From contig CADCHE010000006.1 of the NCBI GenBank assembly GCA_902801205.1, positions 1 to 64,000 of the forward strand: a stretch of DNA of 64,000 nt. Direction: 5' to 3'. This document shows, piece by piece, positions 59,423 through 64,000 of the stretch. A program made the translations under genes and the position numbers. The DNA is from an uncultured Bacteroidia bacterium (GTDB taxonomy: Bacteria; Bacteroidota; Bacteroidia; Bacteroidales; UBA932). The stretch's first letter is position 1. Every line of letters starts with the position of its first letter. The notes beneath the pieces are model-generated. The model was not told the DNA's origin, ran no database searches, and worked only from the letters and a program-made list of their open reading frames with translations.

Positions 59423-60916
59423 CTAGTCTTTGTGGTGGATTTCATAGCCGTTGACCGTGATGGCGCTCAGCGGCCGGGAAGGGCACAGGTTCTCGCAGGC
59501 ACCGCAACCGATGCAGCGGTCTTCGACCACCGAAGGGATGTGCGGCGACTGGCGGTCGTCCGGGTCGGACAGGACCATCTCGATGGCGCCGACGGGGCAG
59601 TGGCGCGCGCAGTTCCCGCACGATACACCGTCGCGGTTCACGACACAGAGGTCGAGGTCGACATGCGCCGTCCCCACCTTCCACTGCGTCTTCTCTTCGG
59701 GTGTGATCTTCAGGATGGCCCCGGCGGGGCAGACCTCGGAGCACTTGACGCACTCCGGACGGCAGTAGCCTTTTTCGAAAGACATTTCCGGCTGCATCAG
59801 CCGGCTCAGGTCCTTCGACGGGCGCAGCACGTTGTTGGGACAGACGGCCACGCAGAGCTGGCAGGCCGTGCAGTGATCGTAGAAGGCGCGCACGCTTTCG
59901 GAGCCGAAGGGCGTGACGGGGACTTCCCGTTCGGGCGCCCGTTTGGGCAGGATCTCGGCGAAGCCGCCGTCGCGTTTCTTGTCGTCCTGGGCGTGCAGCG
60001 ACATGCTGGTAAGGGCGACGGCACTGCCCGCCAGGAAGGCGCGGCGGCCATTGTCTCCCTCTTTCCCGGCCGTTTCAGCAGCGGCCTTCCGGCGTGCGGG
60101 AAGACCGTAGCGCATTGCGCCGAACTTGCAGTTCTCCAGGCAGTCGAAGCAGTCGACGCAGCGGCTGTAGTCCACCTTCATATGGTCGATATCGATGCAG
60201 GACGCCTTGCATTTCTTCTCGCAGGCATGGCATTTCTTGCACTTCTCCGTGTCGATGAACGGACGCAGCAGGGCAAAGCGCGAGAAGAAGCTCAGGACGG
60301 TGCCGACAGGGCAGACGGTGTTGCACCAGGTACGTCCGTTCCGCCAGGCCAGGACCACGAGGATGACCAGCGTCACGACGGCGACCGCCAGCGTCGGCAG
60401 GCTCTTCAGCCAGACTTCACGGGTGGCGAAGGCGTAGCTGCCGCTGTGTTCCGCCCAGCGGGCAAGCAGGTTGTTACCCCAGCCCCAGACGGGGGCGAGG
60501 AGGCTCTGGACCATCCGGCCGTAGGCGCTGTACGGGGCGATGAGCGCGACGACGGCGCCGAGCCCGGCGACCAGGGCCGCGATGAACAGGACCAGCACGC
60601 CGTAGCGCAGCCATTTCATCTCCGGCGAATAGGAGAAGCGGGCCTTCTTGCCCTTGCGCATCGCACTGAGGGCGGATACTCCGTCCTGGAAGATGCCCAG
60701 CGGGCAGATGACGGAGCAGTATATGCGGCCGAAAAGGAGTGTCACGACCACGAGGACGGCGACGACGACCAGGTTCAGGGCGAGGACGGCCGGCAGGAAC
60801 TGGATCTTCGCCAGCCACCCGAGGAACGGGTGCAAGGTGCCGCTGAAGTCCAGGAAGAGCAGGGTAACGGCCGTGATGCTGAGGGCGGCGAGGATTTGTC
60901 GGATTCTTTTAAGCAT
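59423..60916 (-). CDS. Membrane polyferredoxin, NapH-like part fused to a Tat-type ferredoxin part
   Basis: A 497-residue protein. The first half has about four membrane helices and a CSVICPLG / CNTVCPVG pair as in NapH/MauN proteins, then 4Fe-4S motifs CKKCHACEKKC and CVDCFDCLENC. Near residue 290 an internal GRRAFLAGSAVALTS looks like a Tat signal, followed by periplasmic-type ferredoxin domains (CTACQLCVAVCP, CVKCSEVCP, CGNCARHCP, CIGCGACENLCP). It therefore resembles NapH joined to NapG. It likely passes electrons across the membrane to the reductase encoded next. Confidence 0.83.
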   Translation of the reverse strand: MLKRIRQILAALSITAVTLLFLDFSGTLHPFLGWLAKIQFLPAVLALNLVVVAVLVVVTLLFGRIYCSVICPLGIFQDGVSALSAMRKGKKARFSYSPEMKWLRYGVLVLFIAALVAGLGAVVALIAPYSAYGRMVQSLLAPVWGWGNNLLARWAEHSGSYAFATREVWLKSLPTLAVAVVTLVILVVLAWRNGRTWCNTVCPVGTVLSFFSRFALLRPFIDTEKCKKCHACEKKCKASCIDIDHMKVDYSRCVDCFDCLENCKFGAMRYGLPARRKAAAETAGKEGDNGRRAFLAGSAVALTSMSLHAQDDKKRDGGFAEILPKRAPEREVPVTPFGSESVRAFYDHCTACQLCVAVCPNNVLRPSKDLSRLMQPEMSFEKGYCRPECVKCSEVCPAGAILKITPEEKTQWKVGTAHVDLDLCVVNRDGVSCGNCARHCPVGAIEMVLSDPDDRQSPHIPSVVEDRCIGCGACENLCPSRPLSAITVNGYEIHHKD

Positions 60917-60950
60917 GTTGTTGTTGGATTTGATGCGGTAAGGATCGGGG

Positions 60951-61625
60951 TCAGTCGAGGATCACCAGCGCAACGGACGGGCGGGAGAACTCCAGGCGGA
61001 TTTCGTCCCGGGTCGCCCGGTTGAGCGTGGCTTTCCACCAATTGTCGAAGACGACGTCGTCCGTGGGCCATTCCAGTCCTTCGGAACGGATCCGCAGCGC
61101 GTTGTCCGGCGTGAGAAGGGAAACGGCGCGTCCCTGTCCCACCCAAAGGCGGCAGGAGCCGGTGATGGCGAAGAGCGTCGACCAGTCGGACACCATGTCC
61201 AGCCGGATGCGGCCGGGCTCGGGCACCCCGCAGGCGCCGCATTCGCGCGCATACTCCATCAGGAGCGACGCGTTGCCCAGCGTGTGCGCTTCGCGTTTCC
61301 CCGTCGCCCCGAGGATGTGGATCTCGTCCACGTCGGGATACTGCGACAGGATGTGGTGGAAGGCCTTGGTCTGGTCGTTGGTCTCCTGCTCGGAAACGGG
61401 GACCAGTACGTCCCGGAAACGTTCCTGCAGGGCGGGAGAGAGTGAATCCATGTCGCCGATGACGGCGTCGGGATCGCGCGGGAAACCGAAGATGGCTTCA
61501 CGGGCACGCAGGTAGGCAGCCAGGGCGCCATCGCAGCAGACGATCCGGTCCGCCCGGCGGATCAGTTCGCGGGGGTAGGCCTTCCGGGGGAAGGCGCCGG
61601 CTCCGATGATGGCGGCGCTGCTCAT
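60951..61625 (-). CDS. Thiamine pyrophosphokinase
   Basis: This enzyme converts thiamine to thiamine diphosphate. The catalytic blocks are visible: CCDGALAAYL, VIGDMDSLSP and the NDQTKAF motif, followed by the GATGKREAHTLGN segment. The 224 residues match the family. Its start overlaps the stop of the LptG-Fmt gene by four bases. Its product would serve the TPP enzymes encoded elsewhere in this window. Confidence 0.92.
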   Translation of the reverse strand: MSSAAIIGAGAFPRKAYPRELIRRADRIVCCDGALAAYLRAREAIFGFPRDPDAVIGDMDSLSPALQERFRDVLVPVSEQETNDQTKAFHHILSQYPDVDEIHILGATGKREAHTLGNASLLMEYARECGACGVPEPGRIRLDMVSDWSTLFAITGSCRLWVGQGRAVSLLTPDNALRIRSEGLEWPTDDVVFDNWWKATLNRATRDEIRLEFSRPSVALVILD

Positions 61626-63994
61626 TGCTGCGCCTTCTGGATCTCCGCGCGGGACGTCCCGGCGGTGACGGTGTAGGTCTCGATGTCGCGGAAGCCCGCG
61701 AGGAAGGCCTTGACGCCCATGCGTTTCTTGCCCGCGACCTGTACGTCGGTCAGCGAGAGGGCACCGTCGGCGGTGGTGACGGCCAGGAAGGACTTGCCGT
61801 CGGAGAGCAGGGTGCCGGGCGCGGGCGTGCCGTCGCCGGCGGCGCCCCGGAGCAGACCTTCGGAAAGCGGTTCGGCCGCGTAGATCTTCAGCTGCTGCGG
61901 CTGTGCGCCGTCCTTCACCAGTTCCGTGAAGGCGGCCGGGTACGGGCTCAGGCCGCGGACCAGGTTGCGGATGTGCACCGTGGTGTCGTTCCAGTCGACA
62001 TGGCAGAGGGCGCGGGTGAGTTTCGGGGCTTTCTTGAGCACCTCTGAACCCTGGATGAAACTGCGCTGCACGCGGGTCTCGACATTGCGCTCGATGATGC
62101 CCTGGGTGGTCTGCAGGACCAGTTCCGAGCCGATCTCCATCAGCTTGTCGTGCACGTCGCCGGCCGTGTCATCCGGGTCGATCAGGATGCTCTGGCGCAG
62201 GATGATGCCGCCCGTGTCGATGTTCTTGTCAATCATGAAGGTGGTCGCGCCGGTACGTGTTTCGCCGTTGATGACGGCCCAGTTGATCGGCGCAGCGCCC
62301 CGGTACTGCGGCAGCAGGGCGGCGTGCAGGTTGAAGGTCCCCAGGCGCGGCATCTTCCAGACTTCTTCCGGCAGCATGCGGAAGGCGACCACGACGAAGA
62401 GGTCGGCCTTCAGCGCTGCGAGTTGCGCGAGGAATTCCGGATCCTTGAGTTTCACGGGCTGCAGGACGGGGATGCCTTTCTCCACGGCGAAGCGTTTCAC
62501 GGCGCTTTCGCCCACCTTCTGCCCGCGGCCGACCGGTTTGTCGGCGACGGTGACCACGCCGACGACCTTGTACTTGTGCTCCAGCAGGGTGCGGAGCGGT
62601 CCGACGGCGAATTCCGGGGTGCCCATGTAGACGATCCGCGTCTTGCGGAAGAAGGAGGAGATGCGGCTGCGGACCCGCCGCCAGCCGTTCTTGATGCTGT
62701 CCAGGTTGGACAGGTCGGAGTCGTTGATGGCCTTCCAGGTCAGGAAGAGGCCGATGAAGAACAGGACGACCGTCGAACTGAAGGAGGCGACGCCTGCGCT
62801 GGCGCTGCCGTCTCTGCCGAGTTTGACGCCGGTGATGTCGATGATCCAGTAAAGGACGAAGAACAGGATGGAGATGATGGCCGAGACGCCCAGCCCGCCC
62901 TTGCGGATCAGCGCGCCGAGCGGAGCGCCGATGAGGAACATCACCAGGACGGCCAGCGCCTGTGCGTACCGGTGGAGGTACTCAACATCGGTCCAGCGCA
63001 ACAGGGTCGTGTAGTCGAACGCGTTCATCTCCAGGTCGATCAGGTCCTGCTGGATCTTCACGGTTTTGGCGTGCGCCTTGCTGAGCGCCTTCTCCCGCTG
63101 TTCCTTCCCTTCGAAATGGAGGAAGCCGGGATCCTCGAACAAGACGGTCCGTCCGCTCTTGGCCGTATCGAGCTGCTGCGGGAAGGTGAACGCCTTGTTC
63201 GCGGCGATGCCGAGCATCTGCTCGCGGCGTACGCTGTCGCGGACGGCTTTCAGGGAGTCGCGCCCGTAGTTGAGGTCCGAGAGCGGCAGGGCCTTTACCT
63301 GGTCGCCGTACTTGGCGCTGTCGGATTTGTGGAACGCGTAGTTCTTCAAGGGGATGATCATCTCCTGCCGGGAGAATTCGATCCGCTGGAGTTGGAGCGA
63401 GGTGTCCCGGTAGGCTTTCTCGTTGGTTTCCTGATAGTTCGTGCCGCCCATCATCCGGAAGGTGAGGTACGACTTGTCCTTCGACATCTTCATGAGGGCC
63501 GAGTCGGCCAGCGTCAGGCGCGTGTTGCCGCGGCCGGAATGGTCGTAGAGCATCACGCCGTGCATCATGCCGGACCGGTCGTCCATGTCGTCGATGCGGA
63601 GCACGAAACCTTCCACGCCGTCGTAGAACGTGCCGCGCGGGATTTTGATCTCGTCCTTGGTCTTGCCGATGTCGTCGCGCAGCGTGAAGATCTGGTTGTA
63701 AGAGACCGGCACGACTTTGTTGATGATGTAGAAGGTGCCGATGCTGATCAGCACGGAAGCGACCAGGATCGGCGCCATCACCCGGAAGACGGAGACCCCG
63801 GAGGCCTTCAACGCGATCAGCTCGTTGTTCTCGCCCATCTGCCCGATGGTCATCATCGATGCGAGCAGGGTGGCCAGCGGCAGGGCCATCGGCAGGATGG
63901 TGCAGCTGCCCCAGAACAGGAATTCGGCGACGATGCCGATGCTGAGGCCCTTGCCGACGAGTTCGTCGATGTAGACCCACAGGAACTGCATCAT
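61622..63994 (-). CDS. LptF/LptG-type permease fused in frame to methionyl-tRNA formyltransferase (5' end outside window)
   Basis: The visible 790 residues are open to the window edge, and the first membrane helix of an LptF/LptG permease seems to lie beyond it. Residues about 1-430 match that family: membrane helices near the start, the GENNELIALKASGVS coupling segment, a periplasmic domain, then further helices (about 345-420). From residue about 452 the chain is methionyl-tRNA formyltransferase: TRIVYMGTPEFAV, the NLHAALLPQYRGAAPIN active-site block, IDTGGIIL and a C-terminal domain. No stop and no suitable ATG separates the halves. See findings. Confidence 0.88.
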   Translation of the reverse strand: MMQFLWVYIDELVGKGLSIGIVAEFLFWGSCTILPMALPLATLLASMMTIGQMGENNELIALKASGVSVFRVMAPILVASVLISIGTFYIINKVVPVSYNQIFTLRDDIGKTKDEIKIPRGTFYDGVEGFVLRIDDMDDRSGMMHGVMLYDHSGRGNTRLTLADSALMKMSKDKSYLTFRMMGGTNYQETNEKAYRDTSLQLQRIEFSRQEMIIPLKNYAFHKSDSAKYGDQVKALPLSDLNYGRDSLKAVRDSVRREQMLGIAANKAFTFPQQLDTAKSGRTVLFEDPGFLHFEGKEQREKALSKAHAKTVKIQQDLIDLEMNAFDYTTLLRWTDVEYLHRYAQALAVLVMFLIGAPLGALIRKGGLGVSAIISILFFVLYWIIDITGVKLGRDGSASAGVASFSSTVVLFFIGLFLTWKAINDSDLSNLDSIKNGWRRVRSRISSFFRKTRIVYMGTPEFAVGPLRTLLEHKYKVVGVVTVADKPVGRGQKVGESAVKRFAVEKGIPVLQPVKLKDPEFLAQLAALKADLFVVVAFRMLPEEVWKMPRLGTFNLHAALLPQYRGAAPINWAVINGETRTGATTFMIDKNIDTGGIILRQSILIDPDDTAGDVHDKLMEIGSELVLQTTQGIIERNVETRVQRSFIQGSEVLKKAPKLTRALCHVDWNDTTVHIRNLVRGLSPYPAAFTELVKDGAQPQQLKIYAAEPLSEGLLRGAAGDGTPAPGTLLSDGKSFLAVTTADGALSLTDVQVAGKKRMGVKAFLAGFRDIETYTVTAGTSRAEIQKAQQ

Positions 63995-64000
63995 CAGGAT

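Noticed and set aside
57989..61024. Plus-strand frame of 1011 codons over the reductase and polyferredoxin genes
   Set aside because: Antisense shadow; the minus-strand proteins have cysteine clusters and a Tat motif, while this frame has no recognisable domain.

Overview
The window looks like chromosomal core sequence from a GC-rich member of the order Bacteroidales (phylum Bacteroidota). Four things support this. (1) Promoters repeatedly match the Bacteroides -7 consensus TAnnTTTG, several with TTTG or TTG 20 bp upstream. (2) The division/cell-wall (dcw) cluster runs mraZ-rsmH-ftsL-ftsI-murE-mraY-murD-ftsW-murG-murC-ftsQ-ftsA-ftsZ without murF or ddl. (3) The ATP synthase operon has the beta-epsilon-a-c-b-delta-alpha-gamma order. 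(4) There is a type III glutamine synthetase, an FtsI with a PASTA domain, and many lipoproteins. A family-level call (Rikenellaceae or UBA932/Cryptobacteroides-like) would be a guess.

Layout. 1-2.5 kb: the 3' end of 5S rRNA with its terminator, then greA, a HIT protein and a thioredoxin-fold lipoprotein that lacks CxxC. 2.5-20 kb (minus strand): the dcw operon from mraZ down to gltX, ending at a strong bidirectional hairpin and starting at a promoter overlapped by four 10-bp-spaced TGGAA boxes (probable MraZ operator). 20.1-29.1 kb (plus): a structured leader or small RNA, cysK-cysE, a DUF1080-PHP-DUF1080 lipoprotein, proB-proA-proC and glnN. 29.1-33.2 kb (minus): cardiolipin synthase, miaB and a propeller-like lipoprotein. 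33.3-35.7 kb (plus): a LEA-like lipoprotein, a SPOR protein and rpoN. 35.7-38.9 kb (minus): upp, a shortened radC and a two-gene transketolase. 39-45.6 kb (plus): a 2-oxoacid dehydrogenase complex (E2, E3, fused E1) and an MDR dehydrogenase. 45.8-52.6 kb: ATP synthase. 52.6-56.2 kb: three exported proteins (NamZ-like exo-muramidase, TIM-barrel isomerase-like lipoprotein, Gfo/Idh/MocA oxidoreductase).

56.2-57.8 kb is the one accessory-looking stretch. It is an AT-rich insert with a lipoprotein gene, bounded by two identical 41-bp repeats. Next to it lie a 138-bp nested palindrome and tRNA-Ser(GGA). 58-64 kb (minus) carries a Tat-exported Fe-S aldo/keto reductase, a NapH/NapG-like polyferredoxin, thiamine pyrophosphokinase, and an unusual in-frame fusion of an LptF/LptG permease to methionyl-tRNA formyltransferase that runs off the window edge.

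Most of the window is housekeeping. The best candidates for something undescribed are the LptG-Fmt fusion, the cysK leader RNA with a possible attenuator, the tRNA-adjacent cloverleaf palindrome with its repeat-bounded AT-rich insert, and the exported NamZ / TIM-barrel / Gfo-Idh-MocA set together with the DUF1080-PHP-DUF1080 protein. The last group may serve periplasmic 3-keto-sugar chemistry.
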